This document shows, piece after piece, positions 21,450-30,481 of a DNA stretch of 64,000 nucleotides (within the stretch, counting starts at the first letter, position 1; every line of letters starts with the position of its first letter). The notes beneath the pieces were generated by a model, which was given only the letters and a program-made list of their open reading frames with translations, did no database searches and had not been told where the DNA came from. The stretch lies in NCBI GenBank assembly GCA_947525005.1, contig CANNUY010000001.1:372001-436000 (forward strand), written 5' to 3'. Made by a program: the position numbers and the translations under genes. Source of the DNA: an uncultured Candidatus Melainabacteria bacterium. Lineage in GTDB: Bacteria; Cyanobacteriota; Vampirovibrionia; Gastranaerophilales; Gastranaerophilaceae.

Positions 21450-22484
21450 TTACAAAGAACATTCTTGTTCTTTTAAAACATCAATTAATCTATCAAGGTG
21501 TTTCATTAGTGTTTTAAACTGTGGGATTGTTAAACTTTGAGCACCATCAGAATATGCTTTGTCAGGATTGTTATGGACTTCCATCATAATTCCGTCTGCT
21601 CCTGCAACAATAGCTGCCTTTGACATTGGCTCAATTAAGTATCTTTGACCTGTTGCGTGACTTGGATCAACTATTATAGGTAAGTGTGAATATTTTTTGA
21701 TTACTCCTACAGCAGCCAAATCTAAAACATTTCTTGTATACCCAGAATCAAATCCTTTAATTCCTCTTTCGCATAAAATCACATTAGTATTCCCGTTATA
21801 CATAATATGTTCTGCTGCTAATAAAAATTCCTTAATCCCTGCTGCTGGACCACGTTTCAAAATCACGGGTGTATTACATTTCCCGATTGCTTTTAGTAAT
21901 TTAAAGTTTTGCATATTTCTAGCACCTACCTGAATAACGTCTGCATAATCACATACTAAAGGTAAATCTAGTGTGTCCATAACCTCTGTAACTACAAGTA
22001 ATCCAGTTTTTTCTCGAGCTTTCGCTAAATATTGTAATCCTTTTTCTTCTAATCCTTGAAAATCATAAGGAGATGTTCTTGGTTTGAATGCTCCACCACG
22101 TAAAAATTGAGCACCCATTTCTTTTGCAGCATAAGCAACTTCTAATAAACCGTCAATATTTTCTTCAACACTACAAGGGCCAGCGATTACAACAGGTCTA
22201 TTTTTACCACCAATTTTAACTCCGTTTGCAAACTCAATAACAGTATCTTCTTTTTGAGATTCACGGCTTGCCATCTTGAATGGGTCTTGAATTATTTTTA
22301 CTGCTTTAACACCATCAAAAGAATTTAATGAATGAGGTTGAACAAGCCTTTTATCACCAATCGCAGCAATAACCGTCAACACTTCACCATAGTTAATATT
22401 TATCTTAAAATCTAAACTCTCTAAATGTTCAACGACTTTGTTTATCTGTTCTTTGGTAGCCCCAGGCTCCATAATTATAATCAT
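21450..22484 (-). CDS. aroF: 3-deoxy-7-phosphoheptulonate (DAHP) synthase
   Basis: Condenses phosphoenolpyruvate and erythrose 4-phosphate to DAHP, the first step of the shikimate pathway (cytoplasm). 344 residues. An N-terminal ferredoxin-like/ACT-type domain (about 1-75) precedes a TIM-barrel synthase domain with GPCSVE (102-107) and KPRTSPYDFQG (134-144), both conserved substrate-binding motifs of the AroA-I-beta/KDOPS family. The N-terminal extension is the usual site of feedback control in this subclass. The start lies one base beyond the radA stop, so the two are almost certainly co-transcribed. KDO-8-P synthase, the other family member, lacks this N-terminal domain, so DAHP synthase is the better call. 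Confidence 0.93.
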   Translation of the reverse strand: MIIIMEPGATKEQINKVVEHLESLDFKININYGEVLTVIAAIGDKRLVQPHSLNSFDGVKAVKIIQDPFKMASRESQKEDTVIEFANGVKIGGKNRPVVIAGPCSVEENIDGLLEVAYAAKEMGAQFLRGGAFKPRTSPYDFQGLEEKGLQYLAKAREKTGLLVVTEVMDTLDLPLVCDYADVIQVGARNMQNFKLLKAIGKCNTPVILKRGPAAGIKEFLLAAEHIMYNGNTNVILCERGIKGFDSGYTRNVLDLAAVGVIKKYSHLPIIVDPSHATGQRYLIEPMSKAAIVAGADGIMMEVHNNPDKAYSDGAQSLTIPQFKTLMKHLDRLIDVLKEQECSL

Positions 22485-22485
22485 A

Positions 22486-23865
22486 TTAAATCCCTTTCTC
22501 TTGTGTTAGACACGCAGAAATTGCATCAATAATTCTTTTAACTTTTATAATCTCGATTCCTTCAAATTTTTCCTCAACGTTATTAGACTCAGGTATAATT
22601 ATTTTCTTAAATCCTAATTTAGCAACTTCTTTTATACGTTTATCAATGTTATTTATGGCACGTATTTCGCCAGAAAGTCCGATTTCACCAACGATAGCTG
22701 TATGGGAATCAATAACGACATCTCTAGCGCAAGTTGCAACGGCTAACGCAATCCCTAAATCTGCAGCTGGCTCTTGAATATCAAACCCACCAATAACATT
22801 TACATAAACATCTTGTTTTGAAAGGTTTAATCCAACACGTTTTTCTAATACTGCTAAAATTTGTAGAACTCTGCTGAAATCTACCCCATTAACAACACGT
22901 CTTGGAGATGGATATGGTGTTGTTCCAACAAGCGCTTGAATTTCAACAAGCATTGGTCGAGTACCTTCATTAGTTACGATTATTACACTACCAGTTGCTT
23001 GTGATTGGTTATATTCTTTTAGGAACAGTTCACTTGGGTTGGATACTTCTATCAATCCTGAATTGCCCATCTCAAAAATTCCAACCTCTGATGTGTTCCC
23101 AAACCTGTTTTTAACAGAGCGTAAAATTCTATATGATTTGTATTTGTCACCTTCAAAATGAATAACTGTATCAACCATGTGTTCTAAAACTTTAGGTCCT
23201 GCTATGTTACCCTCTTTTGTTACGTGTCCGATAACTATCATAGTTATATTTTTGCTTTTTGCAATATGGATAAGTTCATTACAACACTCTCTGATTTGAG
23301 AAACACTTCCTGCTGAACTTTGAATGTCAGGTGAATGAATAGCTTGAATACTATCAACAATTACAACATCGGGTGCGAATTCTAAAATTCTTGATTTGAT
23401 TCCTTCAAAATTTGTTTGAGCATAAATATAAAGATTATCAGAGTTAACTTTTAATCTATCAGCTCTTAATTTAACTTGGCTAGCAGATTCTTCTGCTGAG
23501 ATATAAAGTATTTTTTTATTATTTGCTGATAACTCTCCTCCTGTTTGTAGTAAAAGTGTTGATTTCCCAATTCCTGGATCACCTGCTAATAATACAACAG
23601 AGCCTTGAACCAATCCTCCACCTAGCACCCTGTCAAATTCAGAGATATTTGTTGCTAGTCTTATTTCATTTCCAACAGTAACGTCTTTTATTAATACGGG
23701 TTCTTGAGCATCATCTATAAAATTTTTATGTTCAACAGAACCGTGTTTTGAAACAATCTCCTCAACAAAAGTGCCCCAGCTATTACACTCAGGACACTTT
23801 CCGATATATCTTGCTGTTTCATAACCACATTGTTGACATACATATTTTGATTTAACTTTAGCCAT
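22486..23865 (-). CDS. radA: DNA repair protein RadA (Sms)
   Basis: RecA-like ATPase that promotes branch migration and processing of recombination intermediates. 459 residues, the normal length. The zinc finger CxxC...CxxC is C10, C13, C24, C27. Walker A is GDPGIGKS (95-102). The RadA-specific KNRFG motif is at 252-256. A C-terminal Lon-protease-like domain (about 275-455) follows. It lies 43 bases after the upstream hypothetical gene and one base before aroF. All key motifs are intact. Confidence 0.96.
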   Translation of the reverse strand: MAKVKSKYVCQQCGYETARYIGKCPECNSWGTFVEEIVSKHGSVEHKNFIDDAQEPVLIKDVTVGNEIRLATNISEFDRVLGGGLVQGSVVLLAGDPGIGKSTLLLQTGGELSANNKKILYISAEESASQVKLRADRLKVNSDNLYIYAQTNFEGIKSRILEFAPDVVIVDSIQAIHSPDIQSSAGSVSQIRECCNELIHIAKSKNITMIVIGHVTKEGNIAGPKVLEHMVDTVIHFEGDKYKSYRILRSVKNRFGNTSEVGIFEMGNSGLIEVSNPSELFLKEYNQSQATGSVIIVTNEGTRPMLVEIQALVGTTPYPSPRRVVNGVDFSRVLQILAVLEKRVGLNLSKQDVYVNVIGGFDIQEPAADLGIALAVATCARDVVIDSHTAIVGEIGLSGEIRAINNIDKRIKEVAKLGFKKIIIPESNNVEEKFEGIEIIKVKRIIDAISACLTQEKGI

Positions 23866-23908
23866 ATATTTATTATAGCTTAAATGTGATTATCTGACAT
23901 TTTCTTAA

Positions 23909-24847
23909 TTATTCTTCATCTGGAGTTTTGTCTTCGCTAGGAACTTCAGGTTCTTCTGCTCTAGCTAACAATTCTTCATTTTCTTTTTTCAACGCTTTGT
24001 TTTCTGCTGAATAAGTATTAACAAGCGCTTTTGCAGTATCAAATTGAGCTTGTTTTACTTCTGCTTTCATATTTGCCATTTTTTTAGCGTCAGAGCTAGC
24101 TTTTCCTATGATAGCTCCTAATGTTGCAAATACTAAAACTGCTGGAGCATTTTTAATTAAATGTTTGCCTGCTGTTTTTGTAGCATTTGCGACAGTTTTT
24201 GTAATAGGACTTTGAGCTACTGCTTTTGTAAATGATTTAACTGCTGTTGGTATTCTAGCCCCAACTTTTTCAGCAACTGTTCCAAGTTTTGAAGCACCTT
24301 CTTTTATAAATCCAGAAGATGTGATTTTAGATGCAATATTTTCTGCCATTTTCTTGCCTGCATCTAAGGCAGGATTTAGAACTTTTTTACCTGCATTAAC
24401 GATTTTTGGATTAGATAATGCTTTGTCAGCTAAAGCAGATAATCCAACATAAGCACCAATTGATGCAGCTATATTTGCCATTGAAGCTGCAACTGGGTGT
24501 TTTGTTTCTTCCTTAGCCATTTTAGGACTGTTTTTTACAATAGCTTTATTAGCACCTGCAACTAATGTAGGAGCTACTAATGCCAATCCCCAGCTAAGAC
24601 CACTCATTAAAGATCCTTTTGCACCTTTTTTCATAGCCAAACCTGATGCTACGGCAACTAAAGGTAGTGTTTTTAATGTTGCATTTACATGTTTATCAAA
24701 TTTTTTGTTTTCTTCACCATACGCTTGGTTGAAGCCTTTTTTAACTAAACGGTTGATTGATTTATCACTCGCATTTACAAATCTTTCTGCTCTTGCCATC
24801 GCTACATTGTTGTAACTTGTATTAGCACCTATTGAATCCACTGACAT
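23909..24847 (-). CDS. Hypothetical alanine-rich protein with hydrophobic segments
   Basis: 312 residues from the chosen ATG at 24847, which has AGGAG 8 bases upstream. The frame continues upstream, but an ATG two codons earlier is too close to that site and longer starts have none. The family is not recognised. Hydrophobic Ala/Gly segments lie at about residues 40-55, 70-85, 120-137 and 232-250, with lysine-rich links and a repeated 'KAV/TKAxKT' character between them. The C-terminal 50 residues are a charged helix (ALKKENEELLARAEEPE) likely to form a coiled coil. It precedes radA by 43 bases, so they may be co-transcribed. It may associate with the membrane; no function can be assigned. Confidence 0.6.
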   Translation of the reverse strand: MSVDSIGANTSYNNVAMARAERFVNASDKSINRLVKKGFNQAYGEENKKFDKHVNATLKTLPLVAVASGLAMKKGAKGSLMSGLSWGLALVAPTLVAGANKAIVKNSPKMAKEETKHPVAASMANIAASIGAYVGLSALADKALSNPKIVNAGKKVLNPALDAGKKMAENIASKITSSGFIKEGASKLGTVAEKVGARIPTAVKSFTKAVAQSPITKTVANATKTAGKHLIKNAPAVLVFATLGAIIGKASSDAKKMANMKAEVKQAQFDTAKALVNTYSAENKALKKENEELLARAEEPEVPSEDKTPDEE

Positions 24848-25005
24848 ACACATCACTCCTTTTACACTATATTCATAATAATGCTTATGAACATATTTTT
24901 TGCTGTTTTTAAAATGATTTTTTACATTTCTTAAACATGTAGCAATTTTCATGGGAAAATCTACTTTATATACATGAAAGGTTAGGAAATAAAAGGTTTA
25001 CGTAT

Positions 25006-25623
25006 ATGACTACCCCTATTTCAACAGGTTTTAACAATAGTGCACAAAACTATGCCGGTATTGGTATTTACTGTAACGTAATTGACCCTAGTAAATTACC
25101 ACCAGATCACCCATTGTTAAAAGGTAACATGCCAAATTGTACAGTTGTTGGTCCTGGTGGCTCTCAACCAAACTATGGTCCTGGATATTATGTAAACAAT
25201 TATGCAAATAATGTAACGAAAAAACGAGTTACAATTTTAACTGATGAATATCTTCAAAAGTTAGATAAGATGTTAGATGGAAACGATACAACACTTAGAG
25301 AATATGCTGCAAGTGAAGTTGTAAAAAGGTTTCAAGAAGATAAAACAAGAATGGACGATAAAGCGTTAAACGCTCTTGTAAACAAAATGTTGTTAGACCC
25401 TTATGACCATAAGGTTAGAGGTCGTGGATTAATGTTACTTGACACAAATCTTGCATCAGGTGATGATAATACTATGGCAGTATTGGATAAAATTTCGCAA
25501 GATCCTAATTTACAAGATCAAGATAAAGGTAAGATTGAAACTTGTAAGCTTCAATTAAGTGCTAAAACAACTTTGGTTAATACACCTGTTTCTACTCCTG
25601 CTTCGTTAGGAGGTGATGTATAA
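25006..25623 (+). CDS. Hypothetical protein, HEAT-repeat-like
   Basis: 205 residues, family not recognised. Residues 1-70 are Pro/Gly/Asn-rich and probably unstructured. Residues 75-190 look all-helical: paired amphipathic helices with a repeating 'L.....D.N.TLREYAASEVVKRF' / 'L.NKMLLDPYDHKVRGRGLMLL' pattern, suggestive of HEAT/armadillo repeats and hence protein binding. No signal peptide. AAAAGG precedes the ATG. Its stop overlaps the next start by one base (TAATG), so the two are translationally coupled. Confidence 0.6.
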   Translation: MTTPISTGFNNSAQNYAGIGIYCNVIDPSKLPPDHPLLKGNMPNCTVVGPGGSQPNYGPGYYVNNYANNVTKKRVTILTDEYLQKLDKMLDGNDTTLREYAASEVVKRFQEDKTRMDDKALNALVNKMLLDPYDHKVRGRGLMLLDTNLASGDDNTMAVLDKISQDPNLQDQDKGKIETCKLQLSAKTTLVNTPVSTPASLGGDV

Positions 25624-26126
25624 TGGCTATTTCAAGTTTAATTGGAAGGTATGCTGTTAAAGCTGCAGGTGCAGTCGGTGTGGGTATTCTTACTTATGAT
25701 GCACACAAAAGAGGTGTACTTCATGGGAAAATAAATAAAAATAAGCATGACTTTCAAGCTCTTGATTATTATTATGAAAACTCAAGAAATCTAAATTCCG
25801 ACAGTCATTTTAATTCAAATATGAAGGATAAGCTCTTTAAATGGGAGCTTGATAATAATGTTAGAGGCTTTGTTAACAAAGGTCTTGGCTATGTAAAAGG
25901 TTTTGCCGGCATGGTTACAGATGATATATTGCCTTGGGCATTATCGATAGCTGCTATCGGGATAAAAGGTGCTAAGAAAATCCCAGCACCAACTGCAGCT
26001 AATCCTTATGCTACAAAAATAGTTATGTCTACAGGTTCAAAAGTTGCTGGTGCGGCTTTAGGGTTGTATTCAGCCTATGCCTTTATTAAGAATATTTGTG
26101 GATTTGGTATTACTGAACAAAAATAA
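25623..26126 (+). CDS. Hypothetical protein with two hydrophobic segments
   Basis: 167 residues, unrecognised. Hydrophobic segments lie near residues 9-24 (AVKAAGAVGVGILTYD) and 139-157 (GSKVAGAALGLYSAYAFIK), with a polar helical middle. Start overlaps the upstream stop by one base, which fixes the ATG and implies a two-gene operon. The Gly/Ala-rich segments recall the proteins at 20504 and 23909. The gene ends 5 bases from the convergent histidine kinase, with no terminator between them. Confidence 0.55.
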   Translation: MAISSLIGRYAVKAAGAVGVGILTYDAHKRGVLHGKINKNKHDFQALDYYYENSRNLNSDSHFNSNMKDKLFKWELDNNVRGFVNKGLGYVKGFAGMVTDDILPWALSIAAIGIKGAKKIPAPTAANPYATKIVMSTGSKVAGAALGLYSAYAFIKNICGFGITEQK

Positions 26127-26131
26127 CTAGG

Positions 26132-27415
26132 TTAATTATTGATTTTCATATCAATATAGAATTTTGTGTATTCACCTTCTTGGCTTTCTACACCAAGTTT
26201 TCCACCGTGTGCTTCTACTATTTTTCTAGATAAATAAAGCCCCAACCCTGTTCCTATTTTTCTAAATTTTTTGCTTGCAGAAAAATATTTGTTGAAGATT
26301 TTTTCTATATCCTCTGGTGAAATTCCTTTACCATAATCTTTTACGGTAATTTGTGAATTATCATTTGTAATTTTTGCCATTATTTCAATATTGGTATTGC
26401 TTTTCCCATATAAAATAGCATTGTTTACTAGATTTTTGAGTACACGTTTAAAGTGTAAAAAATCAATTTTTATATCGTAATCTTCTGGTACAATTACGAC
26501 TATCTTATTATTGGTCTTTTGTGCAATATATGTCATTTCATCTGCTACAATATTCAAGAATTTTTTAACAGATATTTTTTCTAAATTCAAATCAATTTCA
26601 TCTTCTTTTAATCGGTATGTTTCAAGTACAATCTGAACTAAATCTAAAAGTTCTTTATTAGATGCTTTCATATTTTCTAACGCTTCTTTTTGTTTATCGT
26701 TAAGTGTACCAAATTTTTCTTGTAAAAAGAATTCAAGCATATTAGATTCTGCAATAATCGGCACTTTCAAATCGTGGGTTAAAGTAGCAACAAAATCTTC
26801 TTTTAAAGAGTCTATTTCTCGTTGGTTTGTGTAGTTTGTAATAACCAACATGTATTTATCATCGTGTTCTTTTCCTTTTATTTGTCTAACACTTGCTCTA
26901 AAATACAAGTCTTTTATCCCTTTTATGAATAATTCATCACTTTTTAAATCAATGATGTTTTTATCGTCAGGCGTTTTTATATAATCAAAAATGCTTTTAC
27001 CAATAAAATCTTCAGTTTTGAACCATTTTTTTATTTTGGCGTTTGCTCTTAAAATGACATATTTTTCATCAAGTACTAAAACACCGTCAGATAGTGAGTT
27101 AAAAAGGGCCGCAAGAAGTTTATACTGTCCAGTTAGTTCTGATTGATATTCAACAATCATTTGTTCTCTATCGTTCAAGGTTTCAATCATACGATTTACG
27201 CTTTCAGAGATATTTTTCATCTCTGGGTGGATTGAGTTTTCAACTCTTGCCGATAGATTTCCGTAACGTACAGATGTGATGATATTATTGATATCACTCA
27301 TTGTTTCTATAACACCATCAAGTTTCTTTTTTTGTTCAGTACATTTTTTCTGGTGTAAATACAATTTCACACCAAGTACAGCAATTATTAATATTAAAAT
27401 TATGTTTGTAATCAT
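26132..27415 (-). CDS. Membrane-anchored PAS sensor histidine kinase
   Basis: Autophosphorylating sensor kinase, 427 residues. One N-terminal membrane helix (about 4-20) is followed by a HAMP-like linker (about 35-85), a PAS domain (about 100-200), a HisKA domain with the phospho-acceptor H-box THDLKVPI (His214), and a HATPase domain with N-box (328-332), DYGKG (360-364) and GTGLGL (388-393). With one short membrane helix and no periplasmic loop it probably senses a cytoplasmic signal through PAS. It starts 2 bases after the thioredoxin stop, so it is co-transcribed with trxA. No response regulator is adjacent, so its partner is unknown. A cysteine (C25) just after the membrane helix is a possible redox-sensitive residue, which is inference only. 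Confidence 0.9.
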   Translation of the reverse strand: MITNIILILIIAVLGVKLYLHQKKCTEQKKKLDGVIETMSDINNIITSVRYGNLSARVENSIHPEMKNISESVNRMIETLNDREQMIVEYQSELTGQYKLLAALFNSLSDGVLVLDEKYVILRANAKIKKWFKTEDFIGKSIFDYIKTPDDKNIIDLKSDELFIKGIKDLYFRASVRQIKGKEHDDKYMLVITNYTNQREIDSLKEDFVATLTHDLKVPIIAESNMLEFFLQEKFGTLNDKQKEALENMKASNKELLDLVQIVLETYRLKEDEIDLNLEKISVKKFLNIVADEMTYIAQKTNNKIVVIVPEDYDIKIDFLHFKRVLKNLVNNAILYGKSNTNIEIMAKITNDNSQITVKDYGKGISPEDIEKIFNKYFSASKKFRKIGTGLGLYLSRKIVEAHGGKLGVESQEGEYTKFYIDMKINN

Positions 27416-27417
27416 AC

Positions 27418-27735
27418 CTAAATAAATTTTTCTATATTTGAAATAATTGTTGATTTAGGCATTACACCTGCCATACGTTCAACGGATTCACTATTCTTAA
27501 ACACTAACAAACTTGGTAATCCACTCACTGAATATTGAGTGAGTAATTCTCTATTATTATCTGCATCAACTTTTACAAACTTGACTTTGTTAGAATATGT
27601 TTCACTAAGTTCTTCAAGCATCGGCATCATTTTTCTACAAGGTCCACACCATTTTGCATTGAAATCAACTACAACAGGTAGCTCTGAATTTAAAACTTCT
27701 TCTGCAAAATTTTCTGAATTTATTTCTTTAATCAT
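27418..27735 (-). CDS. trxA: Thioredoxin
   Basis: Cytoplasmic dithiol-disulfide oxidoreductase. 105 residues, the standard length, with the active site WCGPC (C30, C33), the preceding DFxAxW stretch, and the cis-proline motif SGLPSLLVF. No signal peptide, so cytoplasmic. It is the first gene of a pair with the downstream histidine kinase (2-base gap). An extended -10-like TGCTATAGT lies upstream on this strand, about 60 bases before the ATG. All catalytic residues are present. Confidence 0.95.
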   Translation of the reverse strand: MIKEINSENFAEEVLNSELPVVVDFNAKWCGPCRKMMPMLEELSETYSNKVKFVKVDADNNRELLTQYSVSGLPSLLVFKNSESVERMAGVMPKSTIISNIEKFI

Positions 27736-27853
27736 TGTGCTTTTTCCTAAAATTCACTATAAACCATATACTGTTCAATAACTATAGCATATATATCATT
27801 TTTATGCTATTATTCTTTTGGGGAATTAAAATAAATTAAGGGATTATAAGGGA

Positions 27854-28771
27854 ATGGCAAGAAAAAAAGTTATAGAAATTGTACTTGATACAGAAACAAC
27901 AGGACTAGATTTTACAAAAGAAAAAATAATCGAGTTTGCAGCAGTAAGACTTGAAAATGGAAAAATCAAGGATACCTTTCAAACTCTTATAAATCCAGAA
28001 CAACATATAAGAAAATCAAGTATGGCAATACATGGGATTACTCAAGAAATGGTTGCAGATGCACCAACAGAAGCTGAAATTTTGCCTAAAATAGCTGAAT
28101 TCATTGGAGATTACCCAATAGTTGCTCACAACGCAATTTTTGACCATTCATTCTTAAATGAGGCATACAAAAGAGTTTTTAAGAAAAAATTTGAAAATGA
28201 AAAAATTGATTCTCAACAAATGTTTAAAGAAATTTGTCCTGATTTAGAATCACATGGACTTGTAGCATTGACAGAAAAATTTAATGTGACTATGGAAAAT
28301 CATCATAGAGCTATGGACGATACAATGGGTTTGGCTCTTGCTTATCCAAAATTAAAAAAACTTTATCTTCAAAAATATGATTGGCAAGTTAAACAACTAG
28401 ATAATATTGATTATTTGTTTGAAAGATATTTGAGAATTCAACAAAGTATCAATACAATGCAAGCTGAACTTCAAGATTTGAAATCTATCTTTAAACTTCA
28501 TTTTGAACTTGGTGGAAAACCGATTGAGGCTGAAAGTGGTGATACGATGATTTATCAATCAAAAAAATCGTTCGGTTACAAACTTGCTGATATAAAAGGT
28601 GTTTTAGAAGAATTAGGCGCTTTTGAAAAAGCTGTTAAGGTAAATAATGGCTTTATTGACAGACTTTGTAATGGATTGAGTCTTTCTGATGAAAATAGAA
28701 AAACCTTAAGAGATGCAAGAAGAACTTTATCTGAAACAAGAAATTTACAAATACTTAAACCAAATAAATAA
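27854..28771 (+). CDS. DnaQ-family 3'-5' exonuclease (Pol III epsilon-like)
   Basis: DEDDh exonuclease, 305 residues. ExoI is DTET (D12, E14), ExoII NAIFD (D97), ExoIII H151...D156 (HRAMDD), so the catalytic set is complete. The fold matches the epsilon/PolC exonuclease domain, giving proofreading or stand-alone 3'-end trimming. Residues about 180-305 are an extra C-terminal region with a helical stretch and no motif I recognise; E. coli DnaQ (about 243 residues) lacks it. AAGGGA sits immediately before the ATG. It stands alone between divergent trxA and convergent tolC. Proofreading subunit versus general exonuclease cannot be decided from sequence. Confidence 0.85.
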   Translation: MARKKVIEIVLDTETTGLDFTKEKIIEFAAVRLENGKIKDTFQTLINPEQHIRKSSMAIHGITQEMVADAPTEAEILPKIAEFIGDYPIVAHNAIFDHSFLNEAYKRVFKKKFENEKIDSQQMFKEICPDLESHGLVALTEKFNVTMENHHRAMDDTMGLALAYPKLKKLYLQKYDWQVKQLDNIDYLFERYLRIQQSINTMQAELQDLKSIFKLHFELGGKPIEAESGDTMIYQSKKSFGYKLADIKGVLEELGAFEKAVKVNNGFIDRLCNGLSLSDENRKTLRDARRTLSETRNLQILKPNK

Positions 28772-28837
28772 TTGTTTGTAAAAATTTGATTGAATGAAGA
28801 AAAGACATAGGTTTTTGTTTAAATCTTAAAATAAAAC

Positions 28838-28857
28838 GCCGTTAAAAATATAACGGC
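28838..28857 (-). terminator. Rho-independent terminator of the TolC-like gene
   Basis: A perfect 7-bp stem, GCCGTTA/TAACGGC, with a 6-base loop. On the minus strand it is followed by GTTTTATTTT. It lies about 60 bases past the TolC-like stop. On the plus strand the following bases (TTGGATG) are a poor T-run, so termination of the exonuclease gene here is doubtful. Confidence 0.65.
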
Positions 28858-28919
28858 TTGGATGAAAATATCTAATATTTGGAATTTTATTTATTGATTA
28901 TTTATTATTTATTATTGTT

Positions 28920-30365
28920 TTAATATTTTGCCCCTGTTACTTTATACAAATTGATTTTATCCAACATACAATCTATTGTGTTTGATGCGATTAAATTTTG
29001 TATAGTTAACAAGTTTTCTTGCATTTGGTATAAATCCAATTTTGAAATTACACCCTCTTTGTATTTCTTTTCGGATAAAGAATAATCTTTTTGTTCAAGT
29101 TTTAAGTGTTCTTTGTTTTGATTAAGCTTTTGGTTATTTAATCTTGAAGAATACAAAGCATCATTCACTTCTTGAATAGCTACTAGGTTAGTTTTTTGGT
29201 ATTCTTTTAACGCTTTTTCAAGTTTAATTTTGTTAATTTTTAAATTCGCTATTCTTGAACCACCTGTGAATAATGGTAATCCAGCTGAGCCACCAAGCAT
29301 CCACAAAGCATTATTTGTGGTGAATAAGCTACCTAAATATTTTGAGCTAAATAATGCTAAACCTGATATACTGATTGTTGGTAAGAATTCTTTTTTGGCA
29401 ACACGCACATCAACCCCAGCTTTTTTAACCATAACTTCTGCTCTTTGATAATCAGGTCTTTGTACAATAATATCTGACGGTATTGTATCAGGCGTATTAT
29501 ATACATATTTTATTTTGTCATAAGAAATTCTTCCAAAAGTTTTTGCGTTTTCTGGACTTTCACCAATCAAAACGGCTAACTGGTTTAAGAGTTCTATCCT
29601 TTGACGTTTCAAATCAACCAAATCGCTTTGTCCTGCAATATATAACTTTTGAGCCTTAATCATATCGCTTGTTGAAACAACGCCCTCTTTATTGCTCAAA
29701 GCCATTAGTTCATAAATATTTTTTCTAAGTTTTACGATATCTTCTTGAAGTTCAATCGCTTTATCTAATCTCACAATATTATAATATACAGTCCCTACTG
29801 AAGAAACTATAGCGATATATGTAGCTCTTTCATCAGAGATACTTGCTTGATACAACTTTCTAACAGAAGTAGTTTTATCGTGGTTTTTTAAGAAAATATC
29901 GGCTTCATAGCTTGCCATAAATGGCATTCCCATACCATGACCATTTTTTGGTAAATAACTATCTTTCGGAAATCCCATAACACCCAATCCATATTGAGTG
30001 CTAACTTGTGGCAATTCATTCGCCATCTGAGCTCTAACATTTTGGAAATATTCATCAACAGTTAATGAGGCAATTTTTAAGTCAAAATTGTGTGCCATCG
30101 CTTTATTAATATATCCTGTAAGGTATTCATCATTCATACCTTCCCACCATGCAAGGTTGATATATTCATATTTGTTTTTTGTTCTTAATTTTTTATAAGG
30201 AACATCTTTTTTCTTCGTTATATCTTTATAAAGCTTTTTATCAGCTTTTTGTTCTTGTTTAACTGCGTCTGTTTTTTCAACACCCATTTTGAAAAACGCT
30301 TGTGCTGGTAATGTTTGTAGACCTACAATACTTGCTAATAAAACTGCCGAAATAATTTTTTTCAT
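28920..30365 (-). CDS. TolC-like outer membrane efflux protein
   Basis: Outer membrane channel of a tripartite efflux or type I secretion system (OEP/NodT-type family). 481 residues. The signal peptide is MKKIISAVLLASIVGLQTLPAQA, cleaved after residue 23 (printed here as MKKIISAVLL then ASIVGLQTLPAQA). No lipobox cysteine. Two long helical repeats typical of the family follow: about 60-245 and 295-480, with 'RPDYQRAEVMVKKAG' and 'LPLFTGGSRIANLKINK' matching conserved OEP motifs. Divergent from marR-emrA, with both promoters sharing one palindrome, so one regulator probably controls both. No inner membrane pump gene lies beside it. Confidence 0.88.
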   Translation of the reverse strand: MKKIISAVLLASIVGLQTLPAQAFFKMGVEKTDAVKQEQKADKKLYKDITKKKDVPYKKLRTKNKYEYINLAWWEGMNDEYLTGYINKAMAHNFDLKIASLTVDEYFQNVRAQMANELPQVSTQYGLGVMGFPKDSYLPKNGHGMGMPFMASYEADIFLKNHDKTTSVRKLYQASISDERATYIAIVSSVGTVYYNIVRLDKAIELQEDIVKLRKNIYELMALSNKEGVVSTSDMIKAQKLYIAGQSDLVDLKRQRIELLNQLAVLIGESPENAKTFGRISYDKIKYVYNTPDTIPSDIIVQRPDYQRAEVMVKKAGVDVRVAKKEFLPTISISGLALFSSKYLGSLFTTNNALWMLGGSAGLPLFTGGSRIANLKINKIKLEKALKEYQKTNLVAIQEVNDALYSSRLNNQKLNQNKEHLKLEQKDYSLSEKKYKEGVISKLDLYQMQENLLTIQNLIASNTIDCMLDKINLYKVTGAKY

Positions 30366-30400
30366 AATCTACTCCAAGCTCTTGAATTTTTTATAAATTG

Positions 30401-30429
30401 ATGATAACATAATACTGTTGCAAATGCAA
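30401..30429 (-). promoter_or_regulatory. Promoter of the TolC-like gene
   Basis: Minus-strand -35 TTGCAT (30424-30429), 17-base spacer, -10 TATCAT (30401-30406), 36 bases before the ATG. The -35 lies inside the palindrome at 30416-30431. Confidence 0.6.
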
Positions 30430-30431
30430 CA
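30416..30431. promoter_or_regulatory. Candidate MarR operator palindrome
   Basis: Perfect inverted repeat with 7-bp arms, TGTTGCA-AA-TGCAACA. It overlaps the -35 boxes of both divergent promoters. Size and symmetry fit the 16-20-bp operators of MarR-family dimers, and the adjacent gene encodes one, so binding would block both directions. Confidence 0.65.
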
Positions 30432-30446
30432 CATAAAACTTAATAT
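30418..30446 (+). promoter_or_regulatory. Promoter of marR-emrA
   Basis: -35 TTGCAA (30418-30423), 17-base spacer, -10 TAATAT (30441-30446). The predicted transcript start is near 30453, about 29 bases before the ATG at 30482. The -35 lies in the palindrome. Confidence 0.65.
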
Positions 30447-30481
30447 AATTATATCAGTTAAAAAGATTGGAATCAAAATTG

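Noticed and set aside
24848..24952. Longer start (35 extra residues) for the 23909 protein
   Set aside because: Only the ATG at 24847 has AGGAG at a normal distance.
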